Positions 11,832 to 24,700 of a stretch of 64,000 nt of DNA are shown here, in pieces. The DNA comes from Hysterangium stoloniferum. Lineage: Eukaryota; Basidiomycota; Agaricomycetes; Hysterangiales; Hysterangiaceae. The translations under genes and the position numbers were made by a program. The first letter of the stretch is position 1, and each line of letters starts with the position of its first letter. The notes beneath the pieces are model-generated. The model saw only the letters and a list, made by a program, of their open reading frames with translations, had not been told where the DNA came from and did no database searches. The DNA is taken from NCBI GenBank assembly GCA_015178975.1, contig WHVD01000051.1, forward strand, positions 513,892 to 577,891, read 5' to 3'.

Positions 11832-14800
11832 GGTGAAAAATCACACGAAGCGAAGGGAGTGTGTGTGGTGGGTCAGCCTGTTTTCGGGGTAATTCGATGG
11901 TGGCTTTGCTTGTTTATAACTAGTAGAGAAGCGCCGTTATAGAGAGTGCCGATCACCTCCAGAGATCTTGGGGTCTCTTTGGGAGGTTTAAGAATTAGTT
12001 TTGTCGTAAGAGGTAAGACGTCCCCACGACGACTGAGACATATTAATCCGTTCTAGCTTCTCCTTGGATTATGATTTTCGAAGAAGCGATAAAACTTAAC
12101 AGAGGCAATTGTGATAGCCGGATCCCGCAGATCAAGGTGGACTTTCGGAATTCCCGCGTTGGATCCAATATAGCGGATCGGGAGGATGTCCATTATTCTT
12201 ATTGGTGGAGTGAACTAAGGCCCATGAACACATTCATTTGCAGTCATCTGCAATACCAACTGAGAGATTCTTCCGTGCCATCAGGAGATCAGGTGGTACC
12301 GCGTCCTGAAATGAGAATCTCAGTTTTGATGGAACGGTCGTGAGAAACTTTTAAGATTTTGTTGTCCCTTGACGGCTCCAACTTCCAATAAGTTTTAAGC
12401 AACCATGTCCACATGTAACATTTTTCATGGATGTCCTTGGTGGACCAACAAACTTATCGCTACTGCACAGCTATGCCGTTGCTGTGTCACTAGAGCGTTG
12501 TATTGACTCCCGGTCAAAATGAAGACAATATAGCCTGCTATCAAGATCTACATCTAGTTCCGCAAAACATCTGTCAAATACATCTCCTTTCCGCCATCCC
12601 TAACTAGCTATGCACCATAGGTTGCTCACTGTGTTCTGTGGCGAGGCTATTAGACAACATAAAACCAAATCTATTGGTGGGGTGAGATTAATGTTTTGGA
12701 CCAGAAGCTAGGAAAGTAAAGCCGTCTTTTGATACTTAATTTAGCTATGAATGCAATAGCACAGCCAACATGGCGATTTATTTGGTGGCTAGCGGCACCC
12801 ACTTTCTTCAAACGCGCGTCAAATGGCATAGCACGGTTTAAACGTGTTGCTTCCTGATACATACCTGAGGCTATGGGGCATTTTTGATAGCAATGTGTCT
12901 ACGAGCCTGTCACATGATAGAATGATAAATGGACCAATTCTACTGCGAGCCAAACGTACAACCATCTCAATGTGCCTCATATTCAATGCCTGGTGAGAGT
13001 TTTACCATTCTACTGCTAGCCACTCCTAACTGGTTTATAGAAAGCATGTGATGGTGGTGGACACGGGCCCTCGCTCAAGAGTATGCTATTTCACAAATCG
13101 CGGGTCTTTTCTAAGCGAGCACCGTGCGGAGATAAAGGATGTATTATCGCTTGCGTAGCTGCTGCAGTGTTATTGTATAAACTGGTGACTACGCATTTCG
13201 GCATAAAATTCAATTCGCATTGCTTTATTCCAATCAAACCGTATCTCCGATGGATTGTGATGAATCTTTGTAAACAAAGCAGTGTTTACACAAATACTTT
13301 CCCCAGGTTTTTAATAATCTTCTCAATGTGCCTTTTCCCGTAACGTGGTATAGCGTTCTGTAATTTTGTTCGAAACCGACGTGTCAAGTCTCGCTGCATA
13401 GTATTGAAATGTTCCCGACCCCATAGGATCTAACACTCTCAAGGAATGAATTATGAAGACTGTCTTGCCTGAATTGTAGCAAGCGCTTCCATTGAAAACA
13501 CCATTGTTGGACATCTATTGAGACAATCCGCAGTACATTTCACACCCTATCAAGACGGGATTTGATTGATTCCCATACTTGAGGCATACTCAGCTTAATA
13601 ACATTGTACATCCACATGTATATACCTCTTCTATGCCTGGTTGGGGTTTAAACCGCAGACCGGGAGATAATGTAGTCCAGTGTACATGTGTGTAAGAGTC
13701 CGAAAAACTGCGGGATCTAGATTTTTTGAAAACCATGAATGACTTCATACTTGTAAATCGCGATCACGCCAGCTCTTGTTTTTGGCTAGTGATTGTTAAT
13801 AGTACCTAGAAGTAATAGTAGTAAATACCAACCTGATAATTAAATATCTGTTCATTGCCATGTTCGCACATACATACGTATAAAGTGATATCAGAAAAGA
13901 CAGACTGTGGAGGAGGGGAGGAGAGGGTGAGAGCAAAATGTGGCAGTAAAGAGGTCGGATGTCGTAAATATCTTATAAAAAACTGGAGTCAAATTGGACG
14001 AAATCATAATCTCGGGCTAAAAGTTGTGGTTTTACTAAACAGGGGAACTGTTGATAGGCTGAGAGAGCGATCTCAGATTTAGTCGACGCAAGTTTAGAGT
14101 TTTTGGTTATTATTGACTCTAAATCTATTGGCTTGCATCATATTAAAGGAACTGTTATCGATCTAAAGCGGCAATTGCCGCTAGTTTTCCGACCGATAGC
14201 GGCCATGTTTGTTGACAAGTCATGCAAGTTTTCATTAGAGAATATTTAGGAAAAATTCTCTGGTGATCAAAGTTGAGTCGAAATGCATCAGGGGATTCCT
14301 AAGTTCATATAACATGTGTTAAGATTTCCTTTCGACTGAGGTTAAGATTTTCCTTCGGCTGAGATTGTAATGCGGAGTCACCGTTATCAAGTGTCGTTTC
14401 CCTATATATTCTATCATATATTCTACACCGCCCACGCCTCTTAGGTGTTCAGTTGTATTATAGCATTAGCAATTTAAGCCAACACTTAGAACAGGGTGGT
14501 ATGAATGTTTCGATAAAGGTTTCATCCGTTTTCGGATGTCGTCGGATTTTCATTTGCATAGAGGTGCCCTACATACTAGACTCTACAGTAGCTTTGTACT
14601 AGAAACCAACGCTAAACATTACATTAAAATCAAATAAATTTAATGCTGTCCGGCATCTTGGCAGAGCTCATGCACTCGTATTAAGATCCCTTCATTCAGC
14701 CACATCGAAACGGCTAAACGTGATCTATCTGTCGAGTTGCTAGCACTTCGCTTGATAGCAATTATATACCCTTGGCGCCTAGCAGGTAATTGACATATTG

Positions 14801-15016
14801 GGAACTTGCGCAGACCACAATAGATATTAGAATATATAACTTGGCCATTACACGAGTGAACTACTGTCTACAGGAAAGAATATTCTGGGAAGGAGAATTC
14901 AAGTATTAAGCTAAATATGATTAACCTGTGCAAGGTATGTTCCATAATATTCTGCACTAGTATATATTCTAGGGATATCAGGTTGATTACCAACATGATA
15001 ACTAGACGTAGTATTC

Positions 15017-15463
15017 TTGGGCTCCTACTTATTTAACTCAACGTATGAATCCTTACCAAAGATTTATCTTGCTTCTCAAGTATCATTTAGTTTTCCAAAC
15101 ATCATATTGAGCTCTGGGTTAACCATGTTATTTCTTGATTTGAACAAGTTAATCACTGGAGTTATTGCTGAGGGAAGCCCTAAATGTACAGATGCTTTAA
15201 AGCATCAAAGTAATCATGATATGCTCCCGGCATGTAGTCTGACCATCGCATCAGCATTTACATTAAGTTGACTTTATCATGTTGGTGGATTGTCTTTAGA
15301 TCCACCAGTTTATTTTCTTCCTACTTACACCGATGGATCACACCAGATCAAGGTCACTAGTCATGTATGTGCAGCAGAAGAGCTGGCGACTTCATTGGCG
15401 TGCACTATACAACTGTCCAACGCGGTGACACCTTTTAGACATTTAGATATGAAGAGCAAATAG
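15017..15463 (+). pseudogene. Unidentified open frame broken by one TGA
   Basis: One frame stays open for about 148 codons except for a TGA at about 15271: the first part ends ASAFTLS and the frame resumes LYHVGGLSLDPPVYF...AEELATSLACTIQL and ends HLDMKSK. The length and the resumption in the same frame suggest former coding sequence. No family recognised. It could be a transposon remnant, since it lies in an AT-rich gene-poor stretch. Confidence 0.25.
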
Positions 15464-15798
15464 GACAAAGCTAACTTACTCACACCCATAGGAAATATAC
15501 CGCGCGTAACTAAAGACTTCATTCAGTTCGAGTGCGTTGCTATCAACTGAAGTCGTAACCACTATAAACTTTGATGCATCAAGGAAAAGAGGATACAACT
15601 CTCGAAAGAAAACAATCCAAATAAATGACCAAAGACGAATTCAAAGTTGAATTCTCGGACCGTCTGCTCCGGATCAGGGTGAAATTCCAATAACACCTGC
15701 ATGCCTCTAGACTTTCTCTTTAAACCTTTGTTTTAGCTTAAGCCATCAGGTTGGGTACTTGTGACGCATCCTCGTTTCTAACCTGGCTCATCTCTTTA

Positions 15799-16101
15799 CT
15801 AATATTTTGCAGACCCAAATGTCGTTCCCCACACACCAGTTCTCTTGCCCTCACACGACCCATACAGCATATCTAGAGACGTCTCGAAATCCTCCTGTCC
15901 GGATTCACTCGAAGATAGCCGTCCATGATCTACCTGGACAGGATCCTTAGAGGATGTACGTTGCATAACTACAGGAATTTGCAATATGATGCGTCCTTGG
16001 CACCGGGTCTCTAGCAACCTCACATGCCCCCAAGTATGATAGTGAGTTTTACTCCAGGCACTTTCTTCACAAAGATCTTCATAATCATCCGGTGTGATCA
16101 C
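15799..16101 (-). CDS. Hypothetical open frame, possible exon or gene fragment
   Basis: About 100 codons without an ATG near the 5' end; the frame opens with a GTG (16101-16099), so it would need to be an internal or terminal exon. The peptide (ITPDDYEDLCEESAWSK..., ending TTFGSAKY) has a balanced composition, but I recognise no domain and cannot link it to another exon. Confidence 0.2.
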   Translation of the reverse strand: MITPDDYEDLCEESAWSKTHYHTWGHVRLLETRCQGRIILQIPVVMQRTSSKDPVQVDHGRLSSSESGQEDFETSLDMLYGSCEGKRTGVWGTTFGSAKY

Positions 16102-16561
16102 TTTAATGAAATTTCAAATATCGACGTTTATGTAATAATTCACGTGAAAGGTGACAATTTTTCCATTAAACCAACACCGGTTTATGGCAGGGGGGGAGAG
16201 TAGGAGTCTGGGGGTTCGATTTTAGTCTTCTTGGTTTTCATAAAGGCGCGAAATATCTTAGAACGCCTTGATTTCCGCGGAGAGAAAAAAAAAAACGAGT
16301 TGCTGTCGACAACAACACATCTAGACAAGACACCGCACTATGTACGAATTTTGAACGAGTAGATACACCATATTGGAGTATCGAAAGCCCCAAATTTACT
16401 CGAATATCAAAGAAAATGTTAATAGAACAAATAACGGTTGATCAACCAGGTACACATCTAACCTCGGCTTCCAGGGAGAGCGAGGCATAAATTGCTCATG
16501 TCACTTGAAAGGAAAAAAGGGCAAATAGTGTTTTGTCCTTGAAACACTGGGGTATAATGTC

Positions 16562-17466
16562 TCATGAAAGGATGGCCAGTCCGACGGCACCCATAACACC
16601 GGCAGCAAAGATGGGGACCAAAGTACCGATATCGCCATTTGAGTCACTGATTCCAGTGGCCAACGGGGAGTTCTGTGTTGGGGCCCCCGTGAAGGTAGCG
16701 GCGATGGTGCTAGCGGCTTTAGCAGTGCCGTTCAGTCGCATGGCATTCCTCTATGTATGACCATCAGGAAATCGCGAGAAACGCTGCGGTTACTCCAAGA
16801 TACGTACGATAAATGCGGGGAGGTTTTCTTGAGAGGTCTCGTTGCTGTTAATCACACCAACGGCTCCAGCCCCACAAGTCCCATTGACTGAGTCAAAGAA
16901 CCACATTGCGGTGGCGTTGTTGCTCCCGTCGATCGTCACGCTCAACTCAGTCGATATTGCCGTCGGGGGTCGCAGACCCGAGTTGAATCCGTTTATGGAA
17001 GAATTCGTCTGAGAGATGGGGATACATGGCGAGGCGAAGTCCGACTGGCCGACGGAAATAATTAATTCAAGGCGCGAGGCACAGTATGACGCAGACAGAT
17101 GCATACCTGAACCACAGAATTTGTGCCATTGATGAACTGGGGATCATCATGAGCTTAAAGGAGACGACCGTGAGGTTTGGGAGTCTCACCCTAAACACAA
17201 CTACGTCCCCTGAAAACGCATCGACTCTCTGTTATGGGAAGTTCATTCTGGGCGAGAACTGCATATAGTGAGCCTCAAACCTGGGGATCGAACACCCCCG
17301 TCCCATTCGTAGCATTTGCTCCTACGTTGATTGTGATGACTTTACCCAGTACCGATAGTGCCATCTGAATACACGAAAGTTCATCAATTCTAAAACTTGA
17401 CTTTGAAAAGCATAATTCGTGTGACAGGCTTACGCTGACGATGACCAAGATACAGACGACTAACAT
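16562..17466 (-). CDS. GPI-type cupredoxin-like extracellular protein
   Basis: Six short exons from ATG 17466 to TGA 16564-16562. Exon 1 (MLVVCILVIVS) and the start of exon 2 form a signal peptide split by an intron. The cupredoxin core follows: FDPQ|RVDAFSGDVVVFR|FINGTNSVVQ|SDFASPCIPI, then AMWFFDSVNGTCGAGAVGVIN. A Thr/Ala-rich linker leads into a hydrophobic C-terminus (IFAAGVMGAVGLAILS), as expected for a GPI-anchored wall protein. The family is the fungal extracellular serine-rich/cupredoxin-like proteins. The copper-ligand positions seem replaced: the NH(S/T)V histidine is N in GTNSV, and the H of the HC..GM loop is T with the Met gone. Copper binding is therefore unlikely. The 53-nt intron ending ATCCCCAG near 17140 is needed to keep the frame; without it the gene would look frameshifted. 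Confidence 0.75.
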
Positions 17467-17763
17467 GGGTGGTAATTGGGGGGGTGTGATGGAAACAAGA
17501 GAAATTCGGCTGAAATTTTTGAAATGAAAATATCATGGCTTATATAGGTGAAAATCGAAGCCAAAGTAATGTTCTTTGGCGATCGTCGCTTACGTACTAC
17601 GGAAGCAGAGTTATAACACCAGCAGTGTGCCGCGCATTGACAGGCAGGCACTCTACAGCACGCGGCAGCCAACCAGCACCAAGGCTTACTTAAGTCGATG
17701 ATTCATTATGTCGTCTCTATACTTAACTTGGTTGCCCTTATCACCTACTGAGTCGTGGCTTCC
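17467..17763. other. Divergent promoter region between the cupredoxin-like gene and permease copy A
   Basis: A 297-bp spacer between two start codons on opposite strands. No specific operator recognised. Confidence 0.4.
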
Positions 17764-19965
17764 ATGCCTCAGTACTACGAGCCTCTGCCCCTGGCATCGA
17801 GCTCCGCGCCTTTAATTTCGGATGGCGGGGTGCCGGAATGCGCTGGTTCCTCGATTGAAAGACAGAGTAAGCGAATTATTATGCTGGTGTTAAATAGTAC
17901 AACTTTTTGATTATTGATTATTGATTTTTGTGGTAGGACCGCCGTCTGGAGAAGGATTCGATGATGTTCCTGCAGACAAGCGGCAATTAGGCGAGGGAGA
18001 GTCTTCACGAACATTAATACAATTGTCTCATAATAACCTATAGGTGTCATGAGTGTTGTATCCCTTATCGTTAATCGGATGATTGGCACCGGGTAAATTA
18101 CAGTTTGCATAATGAGGCCTCAGTTATTAACTTCCTGATAGTATATATTCCACACCCAGCATGATCCTCAAAGCCTCGGGTAGTGTCGGCTTGTTTATGG
18201 TTTTATGGATTATCGGTGCAATAATCTCGTCAGTGGGTATGGCCGTATATGTTGAATTTGGAACCGTAAATATCATAATATTGTATCCCATTGTGACGAT
18301 TGACCAACTTTCAGGGGCTCCCTCGTAGTGGTGGAGAGAAGAACTATCTAGAATATATTTATAAGAAACCCAAACTGCTCGTAACATGTTCTTATGCAAT
18401 ATTTTGCTGTCTTATTGTACGTTTCTTTCTTAAGTCAGGTAGTTTACCTTCCGATCCCGTTTTAGGGTTGGTCTGTAGCGAATGCTATTGCTTTTGGCGA
18501 ATGTCGGTTACCTTACCAATATTTACTCATGGCTTATTATATCATGTCTGCTAGATATGGTCCATGCTTTCGGGGGGACCATCACTCAATGGAATACTCG
18601 AATGGTTGGATTTGCTTGCTTGGCGAGCGTTACCCTCCTCCACACCTTCCACCTAAACTGGGGGTTGCGCCTCCAAAATACTTTAGCCCTCGTAAAGCTC
18701 GGTATCATGCTTTTTCTTATTATATGCGGCCTTCTGGCATTTGTCGGTTGGATACCTTTGAATGACAGACCTCATAATTTTGATGAACTCTGGAAAGGGA
18801 CAACTCACGATCCCAACGCATTTGTGACTGGTCTGTACAATATTATCTCGTAGGTGCCTGCATAGATACTCGTTTGACTCATTTATTCAATCCGTTTTAC
18901 AAAATGCCTATCAGGTCCTTCAATGGATATTCGACCGCACACTATGCGTTGTCAGAAACAAGAGATCCTGTAAAGACTATCAAACGAGCCGCACCTCTTG
19001 CGATGATATTAATAACAACCCTGTACCTTCTTGTCAACGCCTCGTATTTAATCGTCGTATCTAAGGGGGATATTATAGGCAGCGGTCGCGTTGTGGCGTG
19101 AGTATGATGTATATAACCTTTCTCATACTTGTCAGTAATCTGTGACTTTCTGCAGTGCCTTGTTCTTTAGAAATATATTTGGCAAAATTGCAGAACGGGT
19201 ACGTGATATTAAGCGCTATATTTTGACTATGCACCAAACCACTATTCAGGTGTTCTCCTTCGTAATTTGCATATCGACTCTAGGAAACATTCTCGCTGTC
19301 TGTTTTGCCAAAAGCCGAGGTTTGGAAAAGTGAGCAGATGTCTAGTCTTTTTATTGATATTTCCGCCAGTTATCCAGGAACTCGGTCGAGAAGGCGTGCT
19401 CCCCTACTCGAGCCTGCTAGCAAGAAACTCCTCGTTTAAGACACCATACGTTGCTCTCATCCTTGAATGGGTCATATGCACTTTTTGGATGTTCATCCCT
19501 CCTCCGGGAGATGCGTACAGTTTCATCCTGAACCTCCAAATCTACCCGTATGGGTGGATAAATGTCGCGATCGCGAGCGGATTAATCTGGCTCTACCTCT
19601 CTCCATCTGAGAAGTCACATTGGAACCCGCCTTACCGTGCTGGCCTACCGGCTGTGACTCTTTTCCTGCTGTCTAACGTCTTTTTGTCGGTTGCGCCCTT
19701 GATCCCTCCGAGCCCTAACTTCCGATTGTACGAGTTCCTACCATATTGGGTCAGTACTCTCTGACAGTGCGAATTAATTACTCAAAATGACCTTGCCTAG
19801 ATACATGCTGCAGCAACTGCGGGAGTTTTTTTCGTAGGAGTAGTTTACTGGTATGTGTGGACCCGGCTTCTACCTCGCATTGGGGGGTATGAACTTAGTA
19901 GAGAGGTTGCCATTCAAAATGATGGGGTCTCTAGAACTGTACTAAAGAAAATCCCCAAGTCGTAG
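17764..19965 (+). CDS. Amino-acid permease, LAT/high-affinity methionine permease (Mup1-like) family - copy A
   Basis: Twelve exons from ATG 17764 to TAG 19963-19965, with frame preserved throughout. A hydrophilic cytosolic N-terminus (MPQYYEPLPLASSSAPLIS) is followed by the APC/LAT first helix (VMSVVSLIVNRMIGTGIYSTPS), then alternating membrane helices: SSVGMAVYVEFGTG, GWSVANAIAFGEYMVHAFGG, NTRMVGFACLASVTLLHTF, ALVKLGIMLFLIICGLLAF, HYALSETRDPVKTIKRAAP (conserved cytosolic loop), VIQELGREGVLPYSS, LNLQIYPYGWINVAIASG and a final helix before RLLPRIGGYELS. It is expected to be a plasma-membrane proton-coupled importer of neutral amino acids, possibly methionine; the substrate is inferred from family only. 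The intron after KRQL begins GCGAGG, a GC donor where copies B, C and D have GT. Intron sequences as well as exons resemble copies C and D, so the duplications are fairly recent. Confidence 0.85.
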
Positions 19966-20756
19966 GCGTTCTGCGAGTGTTTTTTACACGCTAGGCGTTT
20001 GTTGTAGAGATGACTAAGTCAAAGGAAACTCACCGGAGCTATATTTTCTGGCGACCATGACCTGCCCTCTTTCGTACTACGGTAGTAGAGTTCCATTAAT
20101 GTCGCTCTTGGTCTCTATAAGGTCCCATCACCCATTACACACCCCGTGTCTCATCTACGGACACCCCTCTCCAGTTGGTTCCGCAGAGCTCTATTCGCAC
20201 TGGGACCTTGATTAATCAATAGGGCTTGGAGAAAGGGATAGGTTGGCATAATTTTTCATGCGATTATATCACATGTTCCAAATAAGACCGAACTTCAAAT
20301 CGCTCCAGAGTCGAAGAACGGTATACCTTCAATATATCTCGGTTATGGAAGTTACATAACAAACATTGCTTGAGTAAATAGCCATTAAGAGATATTCAGG
20401 TTTTGTACTGCCGACTCGAATTTCATCAGTCTGCAGCTAGTGAATATGATCCCAATAAATTTTCGAAAGTGCTGGCGTTACATGTGTGCACACATGTTTA
20501 CAGAAATTCCAACCACCATCCCTGAATCGTGTATGTAAAAAACTTAGCAGACTTTGTAGGTAGACATATAAACCTGACTGGCGCTGGTCCAGACTTGATA
20601 AACAGTTTTATACAGTTATGAAATCACCGATTTATAGCCCTAAATCTTATCAATACCACCTTCAATTGCATTTTTTAACCCAAATCATTTGACAGCTGTT
20701 CCTGGAAACTGCGGAGCAAACTATAAGCGAGAATGTGAGAAGTCCCCACTCCTGAC
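19966..20756. other. Intergenic spacer between permease copies A and B
   Basis: No supported gene; AT-rich. It would have held the promoter of copy B before that copy decayed. Confidence 0.4.
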
Positions 20757-21740
20757 CATACCTCTGTAATACGAGTCCCCGCTTCTGGCATCGAGCTCCA
20801 CTCCGCTAATTTAAAATGACAAGGCACTGGAATACACAAGTTCCTCGGCTGACAGACAGAGTGAGCCGATTATTATGCCGGTGCTTAATTGTACGACTTT
20901 TTGACTTTTGAATTTGCGTTGATAAGGAGTGTATGGTGAAGGATTTGATAATGTTCCTGCAGAGAAGCGGCAGCTAGGTGATGCCTTCGCCACATTACTG
21001 CGTGGTTTCATAATAATTAATAGGTGTCATGAGTGCTGTATCCCTTATCGTTAATCGGGTGATCGGTACCGGGTAAATTACAGGTTTGTATAATGAGACC
21101 TCAGTTATTGACTTCGTGATAGTATATATTCCACACCCAGACTCAAAGCTTCGGGTAGTGTCGGCTTGCTTATGGTTGTATGGATTATCGGTGCAATAGT
21201 CGCTCAGTGAGTATTGCCATATATGTTAAATTTGGAACCGTAGATGTTTTAAAAATGTGTCAACTTGCGACGACTCACCCAATTTTCAGGGGCTCCCTCG
21301 TAGTGGAGGAGAGAAGAGCTATTTAGAATATATTTATAAGGAACCCAAATTGCTTGTAACATGTTGTTATGCAATATTTTGTTGTCTTCTTGTACACTTC
21401 TCTCTTAAGTCAGGCAGTTTATCTTCTAATCGCGTTTTAGGGTTGGTCTGTTTCAAATGCTATCGCTTTTGGCGAATGTGGGTTATATATACACATGGCT
21501 TACTGCATCATGTCTGTTAGATATGGTCCATGCTTTCGGGGACCAAAACTCAATGGAATACCCGAGATTGGATTTGCTTGCTTGACGAGTGTTATCCTCC
21601 TCCACACCTTCCGCCTAAACTGGGGATTGCGTCTCTAAATACCTTAGCCCTCGTAAAGCTCGGTATCACAACTTTTATAATTACATGTGGACTTTTGGCA
21701 TTTGTCGGTTGGATACAGTTGGATCACAGACCTCATTTTC
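20757..21740 (+). pseudogene. Truncated permease copy B (Mup1/LAT-like)
   Basis: The sequence follows copy A exon by exon, but the start ATG is now ATA, a TAA falls at the fourth codon (CTGTAATACGAG where copy A has CAGTACTACGAG), and further indels follow. Recognisable parts include the first membrane helix region (GTGTCATGAGTGCTGTATCC), GLPRSGGEKSYLEYI and the segment corresponding to NTLALVKLGI. Similarity to copy A stops abruptly at about 21737, just after GACCTCAT, and CpG-poor repeat sequence begins. The 3' half does not reappear on the far side of the repeat block, so it was deleted, not just split. Confidence 0.9.
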
Positions 21741-24700
21741 ATAAACTATTTTGGTTTCTATTTACCTCATATCTTCACCATTTCTATTACTTGTTTTTCC
21801 ATTTGCTCTCCTGTTACTATTCATAATCCTGTTTTCAGACCTCTATCTCTTCCGTATCATTCCACATTTTCCATCTCCAGTTAGTATAAAATATTTTCCT
21901 TGTACTTGACTGTTCTTCAGTTTGAATATTGACTTAGGATTCCCCCTTCTAGTATTAACACTAACCCTACTCACACACCTTAATCTTCAGTCAGTCTGAG
22001 ACTTAGAACATCCTCAGCTTTAGACCCAGCCCCCTAGATATCAGCTCCCTGGATATCAGCTAAGTGTCAATTACTTTTGTTTTTGAGATGTATTTCTTAT
22101 TTGCTCCAAAATACTGGAGAGCCCAGACAGTTTGTGTGAGGGCACAACACATAAGTTGAAGCCATGCTCCACTTGTCTTAGGAACCAGACCCCCCAGTCA
22201 AGTACATACAGACCCTTCAGTCTCCCAACATCTTAACACATACTTCCTTGATTGGTTCTTGATATGTCAACTTATTTGTCATAAACAGAAGCATTCTTGG
22301 TTGATGAATTGAACTCTGAACTATGGTTTATGTAGCTGTTTACTTTGGGGTAGGGTTATCCATGGTATCTGTAAAGAAAGAGAGGTGGGTCCAATAGGGT
22401 AGGATATGTACTGGTCTACCCTCAGGAGGGTGTGTGGAGAAGAAAACTAGCTACAAAAGTGTCCTTGGTCTGACTAATGTAACTATTGTAAACTAAAAAA
22501 AAAGGACTACTGAACACCCAGTTGTTAGCACTCTGGCTTATTTCCAGAATCACAGGGATGACTACCTGGATATTTTCTGAAGAACTAAAGACTACCTTGT
22601 ACAAGGATCAGCCCCAACATTTGGTGTTCCTATTTACCAAGGTCACACACACTATAAGGGAGATTTGTTGACAGTACACAGAGCCTGAGAGGTTGATAGG
22701 ATGGAGGAAGGGGAATTGGGTGTGAGGAGTTATTGAGAGAGGGAGAGAGAGAGATAGATGGTAAGTTGTTAAGAGAGTTTCAATCTTTTGTTGGAGCAAC
22801 ACTAACAAGACTACCAAAACACAAAGAAGGAAAGAGAGATAAGACAAGGATAAGGAGTAGAGGGATAGTGTTAGGATCCCCATCATTTCGGACCCCTGCA
22901 ATCTGTTTTGCACTCAATACCCTTCATCATCTCACTGTCAGGGCCCCTGCCCATGGTATCACCACCTGTGGTGCCCCCAACACTTGTTTTCATTATAGTT
23001 TTGACCCTTTTTAGCCTTCCATTCCACCTCTATCCCATTCACTCCCCTGTCACCATCACTAGATGATGGGACATCTATCCCAAAGAGGGGAGTAATGACT
23101 ATGCCATGGTAAACCTGCACAATTTGAAACCTATATTCATGAATTCACAACTTACCGACTCTAATGTTTACTGTATTATAGTGGGCTGATTACCCTTTAA
23201 TAAACCTGGCACTTATGCCAAATCCACTCCATCTCAAGCGACTTTGCTTTGTAACAAGTCGCTGGGTCCTTTTGTCATCAGTTGAAAAGAAAAACCTGCG
23301 GCACTTCGATAGCATGGCATTACACATTTGTCCCTTCAATAGGATGTCAAGTCTCTGCACTGAAAGGCTGTTGATAGTACAGCCTCACTCGGTCTGTAAC
23401 AGACAGGATAAATGAATCTTCTATTGATATTGGTCACAAGAGTAGTCAGCAATTTTAAGGTCCAGATCCAAAAAAGTTCTCATAAATGTTCAGATTCAAA
23501 AATGATCAAGGAGATCGCAATGACTGCTGCATAGCCTACCTATTTACTCTCACCATCCACCTTGGCATTGTCCTCAACTTTACTCTCTGCTAGACTGAGG
23601 GCACAATACATAAGTTGAAGCCAAGCTCCACTACATTTATAGAGTCACACCTCCCGACTAGTATGATCTCTATTGTCAGCCCCCCAATTAGCTCATTTCA
23701 TATCATTGGCCCCCTGACTTAGAGTCCTCATCCTCCATTTTTGCTTAGATCTTAACAGATAGAAGTTCTAATGACTTGAGAATATCACACTTATTATACT
23801 TAGTGGAAATCCTAAGAGATTGAAACTGGGATCTAGTTATGTACATCTTGAAGTATTTATACTAAAGAATAATTAAATAAAGTTTTAACAACTAAACTTT
23901 AATAGAAACTAGTTGAAGGTTTGAACTCTATATTTTGACACATGTACTGTATATCATGTGTATATCGTGTGATTGTCAATGCACAGCTGTGAATGGTCTT
24001 TTGAGCTGTCCATGGCTTGCATGACCATGCATGTTGTTACACATGATGTGCAGCTGTGAATGGTCCTTTGAGCCATTCGTGGCTCATGTGACTGCACATA
24101 TTGTTATGTGTGATGCATGACAGACAAAATAAAACAATAAATACTCTTTCTGTACACTTGATATTCAGAACTCTTTGGAACTCTGAATATCTATAAGTTC
24201 TCTGACACTTATCAGTCCTCTGAAATTAAGGACATCTGAGCATTTGTGTAGTGGTGCAGCACATAAGCTGAAGCCAAGTCCTGACCCTACCCAGAAGTAT
24301 CTGAGTTCCCAGTTATTTCCCAATAGTTCCAGAATCAGTTCCAACACAGAAATTAACACATATACCAAAGAATACATCCTATCCCAAAGATTAAGTCATA
24401 ACTCAAATAATATTGTTTGACTATGACATTTGTACATATATATATTAAAAGTCACACAAATACCAGAGTGTGAAGAGTTGTAGAAGTTCTGACTGCTCAA
24501 TATATGAAGAATATTGACCATCTAGGTACAATATATGTAAGTAAGAAAGGAGAATAATCATCATAAGCAACTGTAAGGGAGCTGGAGGTGATTATGATAA
24601 TAAATGGGAATTGACCCTTGCAGTGCAATTCTAATGGAACAAGTCCAGTGGAATGGAGATAAGTAAAAGTAGTTTGCAAGAAAGAGATAGGAAAGTGCAA

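Larger units (their letters stand above)
11832..16561. other. Gene-poor 4.7 kb region
   Basis: No complete gene could be built. Two stretches stand out and are listed separately: a decayed open frame at 15017-15463 (+) and an open frame at 15799-16101 (-). The rest is AT-rich with scattered short frames such as 12071-12343 (+) that show nothing recognisable. Confidence 0.45.

Noticed and set aside
17130..17190. Frameshift in the cupredoxin-like gene
   Set aside because: A 53-nt intron (GTGAGA...ATCCCCAG) joins VVVFR to FINGTNSVVQ in frame, so no frameshift is needed.
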